Part shown: positions 39,875 through 49,743 of the stretch, piece after piece
How the letters are laid out: the number at the start of each line of letters is the position of its first letter
How positions within the stretch are numbered: position 1 is the stretch's first letter
Source: Pectobacterium zantedeschiae
Lineage (GTDB): Bacteria > Pseudomonadota > Gammaproteobacteria > Enterobacterales > Enterobacteriaceae
DNA length: 64,000 nt
Assembly: GCF_004137795.1 (NCBI RefSeq)
Contig: NZ_NWTM01000001.1
Span: forward strand, 1,291,229 to 1,355,228
Reading direction: 5' to 3'
Made by a program: the position numbers and the translations under genes
Notes under the pieces: model-generated
Databases searched by the model: none
The model's input: only the letters and a program-made list of their open reading frames with translations
What the model was told of the DNA's origin: nothing

Positions 39875-40633
39875 TCAGAACTGCAAGTGTTCTGCGCGTA
39901 CAATCATTGCCAGCCCAGAAGCCAATTGCACTCTGACTTCGCCTTTGGCAATTTCAAGCACGGTAGCATCCATGGCATCTTTGCCAGCTCTGACTTTGAT
40001 TTCCTGACCGATTTGCAGTTTGGAAACATCCGTAACCGCAACCCGCTGACGCTCATTGCTAACAGGCTTGTCCTGACGCGATTGAGCATTGGCTGATTGC
40101 TGAGAAGAGGACTGCGATTGGCCGGAAGAAGGCTGACGAGGTTTGCGCGATGCATGGCTTTGAGACGCGTTGCTTCGAGATGGATTATTTGAACCATCAC
40201 GGCGTGGCGCACGTTTCTGAGCAGGACGAGGAGTACGTGCGGCTTCTGCCGTTTCTCCGGCTGCTTCACGTTTTTTCGCCTGTTGCTCAGCACGCTGAGC
40301 CTGAACTCGCGCTTTTGCTTCTTCCAACTGCTTACGGGCATGATCGACATGCTGCTGTTCCAACTCGCCGCACGGGTTACCGTCCAGATCCACGCGTTGA
40401 GCACCCAATTTTACACCGTACAGATACCGCCAGCTTGAGGTGTAAAGGCGCAGCGCAGAGCGCAATTGCGTCTTACTGACGTTATCGGACTCCGGTACTC
40501 GCTCAACAAGATCTTGAAAAATACCGATTTTTAACGGACGAGTTTCACCTTCAGTGGTGAAACAAAGCGGGAACCGCTCTGCCAAAAAGGCAATGACTTC
40601 TTTACTACTGTTCAACTTAGGTTGATTTTCCAT
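39875..40633 (-). CDS. proQ: RNA chaperone ProQ
   Basis: ProQ is a global small-RNA and mRNA 3'-end binding protein. The 252-residue product has the FinO-like domain (about 1-120, with [22 protein letters not shown]), a long basic Gln/Ser-rich disordered linker (about 125-195) and a Tudor-like C-terminal domain (about 198-252). The linker makes it about 20 residues longer than in E. coli (232). A palindromic promoter region lies just upstream. Confidence 0.97.
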   Translation of the reverse strand: MENQPKLNSSKEVIAFLAERFPLCFTTEGETRPLKIGIFQDLVERVPESDNVSKTQLRSALRLYTSSWRYLYGVKLGAQRVDLDGNPCGELEQQHVDHARKQLEEAKARVQAQRAEQQAKKREAAGETAEAARTPRPAQKRAPRRDGSNNPSRSNASQSHASRKPRQPSSGQSQSSSQQSANAQSRQDKPVSNERQRVAVTDVSKLQIGQEIKVRAGKDAMDATVLEIAKGEVRVQLASGLAMIVRAEHLQF

Positions 40634-40681
40634 GAAATTTCCTGATTACAACGGGTTTGCCAACCGGCGCAGGCATGAACA

Positions 40682-40701
40682 GGCGTCATTATAATGACGC
40701 C
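40682..40701 (-). promoter_or_regulatory. proQ promoter inside a perfect 20-bp palindrome
   Basis: GGCGTCATTATAATGACGCC is fully palindromic and contains TATAAT at its centre, about 55 bp upstream of the proQ start. A -35-like GTGGCA lies 17 bp before the TATAAT on the minus strand. Either it is an operator overlapping the -10 box or a hairpin ending the msrC transcript. Confidence 0.55.
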
Positions 40702-40717
40702 ATCGGCAATTGCCACG

Positions 40718-41224
40718 TTAACCTTGTCTCAACGTGAGAGAATTGATGAATGTCATCACATCACTCGCTTCCAGTTGAGCACAAAGTACGCTCACCACGG
40801 CCTTCAGTCCTTCCTCATCAGCTGCGTCAAAGCGTTGATAAAGAGTACTGTCAATATCCAGAACGCCAATCGATTGCCCGTTAACGACAAGCGGCAGCAC
40901 AATTTCAGCATTACTCGCGGCATCACAGGCGATATGACCAGGGAACGCATGAACATCATCCACGCGCTGAATGCGATTTTCAGCTATTGCCGCACCGCAT
41001 ACGCCTTTGCCAACCGGAATACGTACACAGGCGACCTTGCCCTGAAACGGTCCGAGAAAAAGCGTGTCGTTATCCAACAGGTAAAACCCTGCCCAGTTAA
41101 CCCCATCTAAACGCTCAAACAGCAACGCACTACTGTTTGATAAAATCGTAATAAAACGGTTTTCATCCGCGATAAGCGATGACATGTCGCGGATGAGATC
41201 CTGATAAAATTCTTGTTTATTCAT
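40718..41224 (-). CDS. msrC: Free methionine-(R)-sulfoxide reductase MsrC
   Basis: This GAF-fold enzyme (168 residues) reduces free methionine-R-sulfoxide using thioredoxin. It matches E. coli YebR/MsrC with the three redox cysteines in KVACVRIPVGKGVCG and HIACDAASN, and the substrate-site motif EIVLPLVV. It is on the same strand as proQ, 84 bp upstream of it. Confidence 0.96.
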   Translation of the reverse strand: MNKQEFYQDLIRDMSSLIADENRFITILSNSSALLFERLDGVNWAGFYLLDNDTLFLGPFQGKVACVRIPVGKGVCGAAIAENRIQRVDDVHAFPGHIACDAASNAEIVLPLVVNGQSIGVLDIDSTLYQRFDAADEEGLKAVVSVLCAQLEASDVMTFINSLTLRQG

Positions 41225-41516
41225 GCTTGTTTATTCATAAAGTATATCGTTGTCTTTTCAAAACAGTGCGGAAAGAGCCCACACAGACTGCATAAGCATC
41301 TATTACAGAATGCCATAAGATTAGCGCCTTCGCGCGAAGAATCATCCGCTTTACTGTATCGTTATCGTGCATATCGTGCTATTTCCACCAGCAAAATAAC
41401 ATCGGTCAGAGATCATATCCTTTTATGAATTTATCATTCAGTTACACTGACTCGCTGTGAATATGTTATCTATCGAGGATAACGGGACTCGACACTTTTA
41501 CCGGATCGCAGGAAAG

Positions 41517-42797
41517 ATGAAAATACACAATATAGTCAGCCCTGCGCCATTTTCCTCTCCCCGCCCCCCGCTAACGGGCGGTGCAGAGAGCACCGTATCC
41601 ACAATAGACCGTTATCATCGATGCCCGGAATGTGATGCCTTTTTTGCCCTGCCGCAGTTGAAGCGGACCCAGACAGCCAACTGCCCGCGTTGTGATGCCA
41701 AAGTCAGTTCAGGCAGAGACTGGACCATTTCACGGCTTGCAGCGATGGCTGTCGCCATGCTGGTACTCATGCCATTTGCCTTCACCGAACCACTGATCAG
41801 CATTCGTCTACTGGGTGTCACTATCAATGCCAGCCTGTTCGAAGGTATTTGGCAAATAACCCGTCAGGGACACCCTCTCACGGCAAGCATGGTCGCTTTC
41901 TGTACCGTTGGCGCACCACTCACGCTGGTTTTCTCTCTGTTGTACCTGTTTTTTGCTCCGAAAATAGGTATGAATCTGCGGCCCATCTTACTCATGTTAC
42001 AACGGCTAAAAGAGTGGATGATGCTGGATATCTATCTGGTCGGCATGGCCGTCGCCGCGATCAAAGTCCGTGAATTCGCGGATGTTCAGGCGGGTATCGG
42101 GCTGGTCGCCTTTCTGGCACTGATGACCTTAAGTCTGTTAACGCTGATTCACTTAAATACCGACCAGCTTTGGCAGCGGTTTTATCCGCGCATGAGGCCA
42201 TTGATTTCACCAGATCGCTATCGAATCTGCCTTTCCTGTCATTTCACCAGTTCGCCTGACAACCGAGGACGCTGCCCCCGCTGCCATATTCCGCTTCGCT
42301 TGCGTCAGCGACAAAGTCTGCAAAAATCCTGGGCTGCGCTCATCGCTTCTATAATTTTACTGTTCCCGGCGAATCTGTTGCCCATATCAATTATTTATGT
42401 CAACGGAGCCCGCACGGAAGACACGATTTTTTCCGGCATTCTGTCACTCGCGTCAGGCAATGTTCCGGTCGCGCTGGTGGTCTTTATTGCGAGTATTCTT
42501 GTGCCGTTTACTAAAGTTATTGTGCTGTTCGGGCTATTGGTGAGTATCCATATCCGGTCAGAAGGTAACATAATGATGCGTATGAAAATGCTGCGCATTA
42601 TCCGTTGGATCGGTCGCTGGTCCATGCTCGATTTATTTGTGATTGCGCTGACGATGTCGCTCGTTAACCGCGATCAATTACTCGCTTTCACCATGGGGCC
42701 AGCGGCCTTTTATTTTGGTGCAGCGGTGATTCTCACTATCCTTGCCGTTGAATGGCTGGATAGCCGACTGATGTGGGATAACACTGATGTGGAATAA
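41517..42797 (+). CDS. letA: LetA (YebS) inner-membrane lipid-transport protein
   Basis: LetA is the PqiA-family integral membrane partner of LetB and works in lipid traffic across the envelope. The product (426 residues from MKIHNIV; E. coli 427) has two cytoplasmic zinc-ribbon-like motifs, CPEC-CPRC near residue 35 and CLSC-CPRC near 245, and eight membrane segments. The start at 41517 follows GCAGGAAAG and gives the E. coli length. A longer frame with GTG at 41457 is possible. letB follows after 2 bp. Confidence 0.94.
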   Translation: MKIHNIVSPAPFSSPRPPLTGGAESTVSTIDRYHRCPECDAFFALPQLKRTQTANCPRCDAKVSSGRDWTISRLAAMAVAMLVLMPFAFTEPLISIRLLGVTINASLFEGIWQITRQGHPLTASMVAFCTVGAPLTLVFSLLYLFFAPKIGMNLRPILLMLQRLKEWMMLDIYLVGMAVAAIKVREFADVQAGIGLVAFLALMTLSLLTLIHLNTDQLWQRFYPRMRPLISPDRYRICLSCHFTSSPDNRGRCPRCHIPLRLRQRQSLQKSWAALIASIILLFPANLLPISIIYVNGARTEDTIFSGILSLASGNVPVALVVFIASILVPFTKVIVLFGLLVSIHIRSEGNIMMRMKMLRIIRWIGRWSMLDLFVIALTMSLVNRDQLLAFTMGPAAFYFGAAVILTILAVEWLDSRLMWDNTDVE

Positions 42798-42799
42798 CA

Positions 42800-45439
42800 A
42801 TGCAAGATAATACGTCTGGGACACCAACTGAAGCTACCGTGAAGAATAAGCGTCGCCTATCGCCATTTTGGCTGCTGCCGCTGATTGCGTTGATGATTGC
42901 AGGCTGGCTGATTTACACCAACCAGCAAGAGCGTGGTGCAACGGTTACGATTGATTTCGTCTCCGCTGACGGTATTGTCGCCGGGCGTACGCCTGTGCGC
43001 TACCAAGGGGTCGAAGTCGGCACGGTGCAAAATATTAAGCTCAGTGAAGACCTACGCACCATACAGGTCGAAGCCAGTATCAAAAGCGATATGAAGGAAG
43101 CGTTACGCAGCGGCACGCAGTTCTGGCTGGTTACGCCTAAAGCCTCTCTTGCTGGGGTTTCAGGGCTGGATGCGTTGGTCGGCGGTAACTATATCGGTAT
43201 GATGCCCGGTTCCGGCGAGGCGCAAGAGCACTTCTCCGCGCTGGATACGCAGCCCAAATATCGCGTGAATACCGGAGAATTGCTGATTCATCTCCATGCT
43301 GACGACCTCGGTTCACTGAATACGGGTTCGCTGGTTTACTACCGAAAGATCCCAGTAGGAAAAGTCTACGATTACACGGTATCTCAGGATCGTCGCGGAG
43401 TGTCTATTGACGTACTGGTTGAACGCCGTTTCACTCATCTGGTAAAGAAAAATAGTCGTTTCTGGAATGTATCCGGCTTCAATGCGGACATCAGCGTCAG
43501 TGGTGCAAAAATTGAGATGGAGAATCTGGCGGCGCTGGTTAACGGTGCAATCGCGTTCGATTCACCGGAAGAGAGCGAGGACGCGAGTGCAGAACAATCT
43601 TATCGCCTCTATCCCGATCTGGCACAAAGCCAACGCGGGGTGAAAATCACGCTGGATTTACCTTCCGGCGACAGTCTATCCGAAGGCCGTACTCCGCTGA
43701 TGTATCAAGGGTTAGAAGTCGGGACGCTGAATAAAATCACGTTGAACTCAGACGATGGTAAGGTCAGTGGAGAGTTAATCATCGATCCTTCCGTCGTTTC
43801 GCTGATGCGGGAAGGCACGCGTATCGAACTCAGCAAGCCCCAGTTTTCGCTCAGCGACCTGAATGTGTCACGCCTTCTAAGCGGGCCAACGCTGACATTA
43901 CTCCCCGGCGAAGGCGAACCGCGCCAGCATTTTGAGGTATTGGATAGCGGACAACAGCAGCTTACTCAACCCGGTGCGCTTTCCATTCAACTCACGGCAG
44001 CACAAAGCTATGGTATTGATAGCGGTCAACCCGTACTGCTGCACGGCGTACAAATCGGTCAGGTAGTGAAGCGTTCGCTGGATGAACAAGGTGTCAGTTT
44101 CATTTTGGTGATCGAGCCACGCTATCGTCAGCTATTACACCGCGACAGTAAATTCATCGTTAACAGCCGTGTAAACGTGAAGATGGGGCTAGATGGGATT
44201 CAAGTACTGGGTGCCAGCGCACAAGAATGGGTTAGCGGCGGTATTCAGGTTTTACCTGGTAGCAAGGGCGAGATTCAAGCACGTTACCCGCTGTTTAGCG
44301 ATCTCGAAAAAGCGGAAGAGGGTATTCGCGGTTCCACCCCTACCCCCACGCTTACTCTGGTGACCGATAGCCTGCCGGATATTCAGGACGGTTCCATCGT
44401 GCTGTACCGTAAATTCCAGGTGGGTGAAATCATGCGGGTTCGCCCCAAAGCAGATACCTTTGAGGTTGAGGTGTATATCCGTCCTGAACACCGCAAATTG
44501 TTAACAGAAAACAGCGTGTTCTGGGCAGAAGGCGGTGCCCGAGTGCAGTTGAACACGTCAGGCCTGACCGTGCAGGCCTCTCCGTTGAATCGTGCGCTTA
44601 AAGGCGCGATCAGTTTTGATAATCTGGAAGGCGCGCCGGAAATTAAAGGCGGTAAACGCGTTCTGTACAACAACGAAACGGCGGCGCGTGCCGTGGGGAG
44701 CCGTATCATTCTGCGCACCTACGATGCCAGCAAACTCGCACCGGGTATGCCGATCCGCTATTTAGGTATCGATATCGGTCAATTGGATTCGCTGAAACTG
44801 TCCGAACAACGCAGCGAAGTACTGGTGCAAGCCGTGCTCTATCCTGAATACGTACGTAATTTCGCCCGTTCCGGGACACGTTTTTCTGTCGTTACTCCAG
44901 AAATTTCTGCCGCTGGGGTAAACCATCTGGAGACGCTATTCCAGCCTTATATCAACGTCGAGCCGGGTAACGGCAGCGTAACGCGCAATTTTGAACTGCA
45001 ACAGGCTACTATCTCTGACTCCCGCTATCAGGACGGCCTGAATATCAGCGTTGATGCGCCAGAAGCAGGTGCATTGCAGGTAGGTACGCCGGTTCTGTTC
45101 CGCGGTATTGAAGTAGGTACCGTTACTGGGCTGTCGTTAGGCACCTTGTCGGATCGCATTGCCGTGTCACTGCGCATCAGCAAACGCTATCAGCATCTGG
45201 TACGCGATAATTCCGTCTTCTGGCAGGCTTCGGGTTATAACCTGGAATTCGGTCTGGTTGGTGGTGTTATTAAGAGCGGAACCTTCCAGCAGTTCATTCG
45301 CGGTGGAATCGCTTTTGCCACTCCACCCAGCACGCCACTCGCGCCTAAAGCACAGGAAGGAAAACATTTCCTGCTGAGAAACGAAGAGCCAAAAGAGTGG
45401 CGGCAATGGGGTACGGCGATTCCCAATCCTCCCCAATAA
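42800..45439 (+). CDS. letB: LetB (YebT) seven-MCE periplasmic tunnel protein
   Basis: The 879-residue protein (E. coli 877) has one N-terminal membrane anchor (about 22-40) followed by seven MCE domains. These are visible as repeats of the pattern G-x-PVRYQGVEVGTV / TPLMYQGLEVGTL / QPVLLHGVQIGQV / MPIRYLGIDIGQL / TPVLFRGIEVGTV. Hexamers of LetB form a tunnel spanning the periplasm for phospholipid movement. It forms an operon with letA and is followed by a terminator. Confidence 0.97.
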   Translation: MQDNTSGTPTEATVKNKRRLSPFWLLPLIALMIAGWLIYTNQQERGATVTIDFVSADGIVAGRTPVRYQGVEVGTVQNIKLSEDLRTIQVEASIKSDMKEALRSGTQFWLVTPKASLAGVSGLDALVGGNYIGMMPGSGEAQEHFSALDTQPKYRVNTGELLIHLHADDLGSLNTGSLVYYRKIPVGKVYDYTVSQDRRGVSIDVLVERRFTHLVKKNSRFWNVSGFNADISVSGAKIEMENLAALVNGAIAFDSPEESEDASAEQSYRLYPDLAQSQRGVKITLDLPSGDSLSEGRTPLMYQGLEVGTLNKITLNSDDGKVSGELIIDPSVVSLMREGTRIELSKPQFSLSDLNVSRLLSGPTLTLLPGEGEPRQHFEVLDSGQQQLTQPGALSIQLTAAQSYGIDSGQPVLLHGVQIGQVVKRSLDEQGVSFILVIEPRYRQLLHRDSKFIVNSRVNVKMGLDGIQVLGASAQEWVSGGIQVLPGSKGEIQARYPLFSDLEKAEEGIRGSTPTPTLTLVTDSLPDIQDGSIVLYRKFQVGEIMRVRPKADTFEVEVYIRPEHRKLLTENSVFWAEGGARVQLNTSGLTVQASPLNRALKGAISFDNLEGAPEIKGGKRVLYNNETAARAVGSRIILRTYDASKLAPGMPIRYLGIDIGQLDSLKLSEQRSEVLVQAVLYPEYVRNFARSGTRFSVVTPEISAAGVNHLETLFQPYINVEPGNGSVTRNFELQQATISDSRYQDGLNISVDAPEAGALQVGTPVLFRGIEVGTVTGLSLGTLSDRIAVSLRISKRYQHLVRDNSVFWQASGYNLEFGLVGGVIKSGTFQQFIRGGIAFATPPSTPLAPKAQEGKHFLLRNEEPKEWRQWGTAIPNPPQ

Positions 45440-45456
45440 TTAACACTCATCACCTA

Positions 45457-45485
45457 ACAGGGCGGCTATTGCCGCCCTGTCGTTT
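45457..45485 (+). terminator. letAB terminator
   Basis: ACAGGGCGGC-TATT-GCCGCCCTGT is a perfect 10-bp stem followed by CGTTTT, 18 bp after the letB stop. Confidence 0.85.
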
Positions 45486-45588
45486 TCATGCGCCGTCTTG
45501 TCGTTTTCGCATGATGCATGAAAGATCCGTGCTACACTTCGCCGCTTCTTCCCCTCGTTTTACTGAATAACCTGTACGGAACTACACC

Positions 45589-47043
45589 GTGGCAAAATTT
45601 ACCCCAGCCAGCCTGCCTGCTGAATTTCTCGACACGATGCGGGACATCATGCCTTCATCACTTTCAATGGAAGATTTTATTGCCGCCTGCCGGCGCCCGC
45701 TGCGGCGAAGCATCCGCGTCAATACGTTAAAAATCAGCGTCGATGCTTTTCTACAGTTGGTGCAGCCTTATGGCTGGCAGCTTGAGCCAATTCCCTGGTG
45801 TCAGGAAGGTTTCTGGTTGCTTAATGCGGAAGAGGAAAACTCGCGGCTAGGCAATACATTAGAGCACCTAAGCGGGCTATTCTACATTCAGGAAGCGAGT
45901 TCCATGTTGCCCGTCAGCGCGCTGTTCCATCGTAACGCGGCGCTGGACACGATTTTGGATGTCGCCGCTGCACCTGGTTCCAAAACGACGCAGATCGCGG
46001 CACGTCTGAATAATGAAGGTGCTATCGTCGCCAACGAGTATTCAGCCAGCCGAGTAAAAGTGCTGCATGCCAATATCAGCCGCTGTGGCGTCAGCAATAC
46101 CGCGATTACGCACTTCGATGGACGCGTTTTCGGTGCCGCACTGCCGGAATATTTTGATGCGATTTTGCTGGATGCCCCGTGCTCAGGCGAAGGCGTAGTG
46201 CGCAAAGATCCTGCGGCGATGAGCCACTGGTCGCAAGAGAGCATTATCGAAATTGCCGCTACGCAGCGCGACCTTATTCTGAGCGCGTTCCATGCTTTAA
46301 AACCCGGCGGCGTCATGATTTATTCCACCTGTACGCTGAATATGCAGGAAAACCAGCAGGTCTGCCGTTGGCTACAGGCGCAGTTCCCTGATGCATGCGA
46401 ATTTGAATCGTTAGACGATCTCTTCGCCGACGCTGGACGCGCGACAACGGAAGAAGGCTTCTTGCACGTCTTCCCACAGATTTATGACAGCGAAGGCTTC
46501 TTTGTTGCCCGTTTGCGTAAAACGGCCAGCGTGCCGCCACTGCCGCGCCCTGGTTATAAAGTCGGTAAATTCCCGTTCTCTCCCGTCGCGCCTAAAGACG
46601 GCATGTTGCTCACGCAAGCAGCGAATAAACAGGGTATTCACTGGGATGAGGCGTTACTCCAACTGTGGCAGCGCGATAGTGAGATTTGGCTCTTCCCTGT
46701 GGCACTGGCCTCTGCTTTCGGTAATATCAAATTCTCACGTATTGGCATTAAACTCGCCGAACGCTTCCCCAAAGGTTTCCGCTGGCAGCATGAAGCGATT
46801 ATCGCGCTGGCCGATCCACACTCAGATAACGCCTATGCATTGAACGACCGCATCGCCTGCGAGTGGTTTCAGGGCAAAGACAGTTACCCGGAACCACCTC
46901 CTGCTGCGGACGAGTTAATTCTAACCTATCAGAACACCCCCGTTGGTCTGGCAAAACGCATCAATAGCCGGATAAAAAACAGCCTGCCACGCGATTTAGT
47001 CCGGGATGGCGCATTCGCAGCACAGCCTGTTTCTAAAGAATAA
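45589..47043 (+). CDS. rsmF: 16S rRNA (cytosine1407-C5)-methyltransferase RsmF
   Basis: The 484-residue m5C methyltransferase (E. coli 479) has the SAM-binding motif [12 protein letters not shown], the two cysteines of the RsmB/NSUN family in [10 protein letters not shown] and [11 protein letters not shown], and a C-terminal PUA-like region. It methylates C1407 in the decoding region. The start is GTG ([13 protein letters not shown]), as in E. coli. Confidence 0.97.
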   Translation: MAKFTPASLPAEFLDTMRDIMPSSLSMEDFIAACRRPLRRSIRVNTLKISVDAFLQLVQPYGWQLEPIPWCQEGFWLLNAEEENSRLGNTLEHLSGLFYIQEASSMLPVSALFHRNAALDTILDVAAAPGSKTTQIAARLNNEGAIVANEYSASRVKVLHANISRCGVSNTAITHFDGRVFGAALPEYFDAILLDAPCSGEGVVRKDPAAMSHWSQESIIEIAATQRDLILSAFHALKPGGVMIYSTCTLNMQENQQVCRWLQAQFPDACEFESLDDLFADAGRATTEEGFLHVFPQIYDSEGFFVARLRKTASVPPLPRPGYKVGKFPFSPVAPKDGMLLTQAANKQGIHWDEALLQLWQRDSEIWLFPVALASAFGNIKFSRIGIKLAERFPKGFRWQHEAIIALADPHSDNAYALNDRIACEWFQGKDSYPEPPPAADELILTYQNTPVGLAKRINSRIKNSLPRDLVRDGAFAAQPVSKE

Positions 47044-47057
47044 ATGCGATTTCTGCA

Positions 47058-47085
47058 TCAGGTGGCGATAAAACCGCCTGATGAA
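47058..47085 (+). terminator. Hairpin after rsmF
   Basis: CATCAGG-TGG pairs with CC-GCCTGATG (one mismatch) around an A-rich loop, 15 bp after the rsmF stop. There is no strong T run. Confidence 0.5.
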
Positions 47086-47161
47086 CCGCGCGTTCTCTCT
47101 TTCCTCACGGATTTTCATCTATCATCTCTAGAGAGAAAATCAGTAATGTCTGGAGAACAGC

Positions 47162-47353
47162 ATGGTTGCGTTAGTGATATTTGTTTGTTATCTCGGGCAT
47201 GGCTGTGACGATGTGGTCGTCGGCGCCTACAACACCGAAGCGCAATGTCTGCAAGCGATGGATGAACAACGCCTGCGTCGTGCTGGCTGCTTCCCTATCG
47301 AAGACTATATTGATGGTTTCTGGATTCCCGCACAGGAATACGCTGATTTTTAA
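47162..47353 (+). CDS. yebW: YebW-like small protein (DUF1482)
   Basis: The 63-residue protein is collinear with E. coli YebW: VALVIFVCYLGHGCDD at the N-terminus and GCFPIEDYIDGFWIPAQEYADF at the C-terminus, with three of its four cysteines clearly conserved. The function is unknown. A TGGAGAACAGC ribosome region precedes the ATG. E. coli has yebV between rsmF and yebW; that gene is absent here. Confidence 0.9.
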   Translation: MVALVIFVCYLGHGCDDVVVGAYNTEAQCLQAMDEQRLRRAGCFPIEDYIDGFWIPAQEYADF

Positions 47354-47503
47354 CATGTCCATTTGAGCCCGTTTTCGCAGTACAACTCTGGTTGGGCCAA
47401 TCATCCAATACCAGCACTAACATACCTAGTGTTTCTCATTTAGACTGCACATTTCCGTACGAAAATTGAATTTCTCTCAATCAGAAAATATTTCTTCATA
47501 TCG

Positions 47504-47531
47504 GGAACATTTTTTTAATTCCTGCCACTCA
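47504..47531 (+). promoter_or_regulatory. HrpL-dependent hrp box
   Basis: GGAACA (47504-47509), 15 bases, then CCACTCA (47525-47531). The hrp box consensus is GGAACC-N15/16-CCACNNA, so 10 of the 11 defined bases match, with correct spacing. It lies 131 bp upstream of the effector-like gene on the same strand, with no other gene in between. Confidence 0.85.
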
Positions 47532-47662
47532 ATTTGCATCAATCACGTTGGAAGCATTTCTATTCGGTGATTGATACCCGTAGCAATATGGAAAATGATG
47601 AAGACTCACCATTACCTTTACTCTTTTTTACCATTGAAACTCATATTTAAAGGGGAAAATTT

Positions 47663-48763
47663 ATGCCTGTATCATTAAATACGTCAATATCACATACAAA
47701 TTACAATCGGGCAGAGACAGCACCTGCCTCTACGCAAGAGAAGAAAAGCGAAGAAAAACCAAAAGCTGAAAGTAATGAACAAAACAAAGAAAGCGATACT
47801 GTAAAAAATCGCAATCCAAATATCAAAGAAGCAACGCCCGAGGAAATCAGGGGCAAGGCATTATCCTCATTATCAAAAGGCCTAAATAAGGAGATATTTA
47901 GTACCAATAATGAACATAAAAAAGATAATGACCTTACTATCGCAAAACATTATGGTAACAAAGCAGATGAAGCGCAGTCTACGCTAAGAAATAAGCAGAA
48001 AGGCCCCCCAGATAACTCAGAAAAAATGCTGCTTAAAGACGCGATTAGCATTGTCCTTAACCGCAATAAAGAATTAGAAAAGATAGGTGAATTTACTGCA
48101 AAAGCAGACATGAATTCCCCTCATAATGGAGCTTACTTCTGGAGTGGAAGTACAATAAAAAATGGGGAGGTTATACATTCTGCAATGCTCACAGCACAAT
48201 CTATGGCGGAAAAAAATTCTGGCACCACTTTAGAAATGACTCAAGGTGGCCATGCATTGCACAATTATAGTGGCGAGGCAGACAGTTTTTCTTATCTTAA
48301 GGAAAGGTTCAAATATACATCAGGAACGGAATCAAGCCCTGAAAATTATGCTCCCAGAAAAGAACTGATCGAAAAAGGGATTAATAGCAGTGGCGTTGAC
48401 ATGCTAGCTGAAACGGGATTAGCCAAAACCGGAGCAAAAGCGCTTATTCCAACCCCCCAAGACTCCGTTCCCCATATTCTGTGGGATATGATGTCAATGC
48501 GTTACGCCAACAATGTGTCTGGAGAAGCAACAGCCATTCATGCCGTATCGGCTGATGATCCCTATATAAAAAGTGATGCCTATCAACAAAACACCTGGAA
48601 TATGAAAGAGAAACCTATTCTGGCAAGTAATAATGTGACAATTAAAGAAAAATTCTCTGAACAACTGCAAGGTGAGCTGGTTGGAGGAAAAGAGCAACAT
48701 AAAACGAATTGGTCTAATACTGGTGGGTTCAAGGGAAATGTCGATACCGGTAGTAAAACCTGA
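47663..48763 (+). CDS. Candidate type III effector with ADP-ribosyl-cyclase (CD38-like) domain
   Basis: The 366-residue protein has a Ser/Thr/Asn/Glu-rich, disordered N-terminus (1-60) typical of Hrp effectors, no signal peptide and no cysteine. Residues about 150-330 fit the ADP-ribosyl cyclase fold of CD38 and the Aplysia cyclase: AYFWSG with Trp160, TTLEMTQGG with Glu191, ILWDMMSMRYANNVSGEAT with Trp274, and Glu316 in KEKPIL. These correspond to the four catalytic or base-stacking residues (human Trp125, Glu146, Trp189, Glu226), in the same order and motif context. It could hydrolyse NAD or make cyclic ADP-ribose in host cells. An hrp box, a GGGG ribosome region (AAAGGGGAAAA) and visible AT-richness against its neighbours support acquisition by transfer. 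No chaperone gene is adjacent. The alignment is from memory. Confidence 0.72.
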   Translation: MPVSLNTSISHTNYNRAETAPASTQEKKSEEKPKAESNEQNKESDTVKNRNPNIKEATPEEIRGKALSSLSKGLNKEIFSTNNEHKKDNDLTIAKHYGNKADEAQSTLRNKQKGPPDNSEKMLLKDAISIVLNRNKELEKIGEFTAKADMNSPHNGAYFWSGSTIKNGEVIHSAMLTAQSMAEKNSGTTLEMTQGGHALHNYSGEADSFSYLKERFKYTSGTESSPENYAPRKELIEKGINSSGVDMLAETGLAKTGAKALIPTPQDSVPHILWDMMSMRYANNVSGEATAIHAVSADDPYIKSDAYQQNTWNMKEKPILASNNVTIKEKFSEQLQGELVGGKEQHKTNWSNTGGFKGNVDTGSKT

Positions 48764-49008
48764 CGTTGGGTAATAAGACCGAAGGATGGGCCTCGCTTGT
48801 GAGACTCATCATCCCCTGTAACCAACCTAAGTCAGTGATTAGGGGACCAGACAAATCAGTGCCACAGGTATGAACACCGTCTGGACCCCTACTCAAGAAC
48901 ATGGCTCAAATTACGTCGATTATCACCAACGCACAAGCTGTTCAATGTATGGCAAGACGCTCTTTTCTGAGCAGCAGAGCCCCTCTGCTTCATCTTAGCG
49001 CCATCTTT
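48764..49008. other. Stretch downstream of the effector gene
   Basis: These 245 bp hold no credible gene. A short frame at 48901-49083 overlaps the extensin-like gene on the other strand and has no ribosome site. The phrases GACTCATCATCCCC and TAGGGGACCAGAC resemble insertion-sequence debris but cannot be assigned. Confidence 0.35.
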
Positions 49009-49710
49009 TCATCGACATACGCCAAAACCTCGCATGCCAAAGTGAAAATGATTGGCATGGGCAGCGTTATATTCCGGCCCTAGCGAATTACCGAAAAAGC
49101 GACAGCTTTCACTGAACGTGGTACGTAAATAACTGCCACGATCGTCCATTTCCGACCACTGATTCAAAACGCTAATCTGCCGCCCGTCAGACAGGCGAAA
49201 AGCGGCGATGTCCCACGCATCTGCCGTTGCATGCTCACTCAAACGCCCTTCTGGCCGATGATAGACATTGCGACAGGCGTAGCTGCCCATATGATCGATA
49301 CGCGCCAGCGACGAACCGAGCGATTGTGCCTGCGGCGCCGCAACCTGCGCCACAAACATGGTGCTACTCAGCGCCAACGGGCAACTAGCAAGGAAACTGG
49401 AACTCAGCGTGACCGAACCAAAACCTTGTACTCGAATAGGTAACGCCACTGGGCACTGCCCGCTGATGTCATTAGCCTCGGCGAATCGTAGCCGACCATT
49501 TTCCTGCGCCTGCTTTAACACCGCCAGACAGGCTTCAGGATCGTTGGCGACAGACTTCATTTTCAGTCGGGTAATAAACGTAGGCGGGTCATCGACGGAC
49601 AAAGGAGAGAAAGGATCGTAACCGGGGGGGAGTTGACGTTGGATCCAGGGAGCCAAAGCAACTAATGCCCCCATTATCACCACAAATATCAACCATCCCC
49701 GCATCAGCAT
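49009..49710 (-). CDS. Extensin-like C-terminal-domain protein
   Basis: The 233-residue protein has an N-terminal membrane anchor (about 5-20) and an extensin_C domain (about 55-233). Its zinc-peptidase-like motifs SEHATADAWDIAAF and HANHFHFG resemble M15-type D,D-carboxypeptidases. It probably acts on peptidoglycan in the periplasm; enzymatic activity in the bacterial family is inferred. It lies 33 bp downstream of the dehydrogenase gene on the same strand. Confidence 0.85.
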   Translation of the reverse strand: MLMRGWLIFVVIMGALVALAPWIQRQLPPGYDPFSPLSVDDPPTFITRLKMKSVANDPEACLAVLKQAQENGRLRFAEANDISGQCPVALPIRVQGFGSVTLSSSFLASCPLALSSTMFVAQVAAPQAQSLGSSLARIDHMGSYACRNVYHRPEGRLSEHATADAWDIAAFRLSDGRQISVLNQWSEMDDRGSYLRTTFSESCRFFGNSLGPEYNAAHANHFHFGMRGFGVCR

Positions 49711-49743
49711 CGTCCCCCGGTTATTGTCTTCTCCTGAGTAATA

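Noticed and set aside
47663..48763. Contact-dependent or Rhs-type toxin C-terminus for the cyclase-like gene
   Set aside because: There is no Rhs, hemagglutinin or PAAR domain upstream and no immunity gene downstream, while an hrp box and a disordered N-terminus favour type III secretion.
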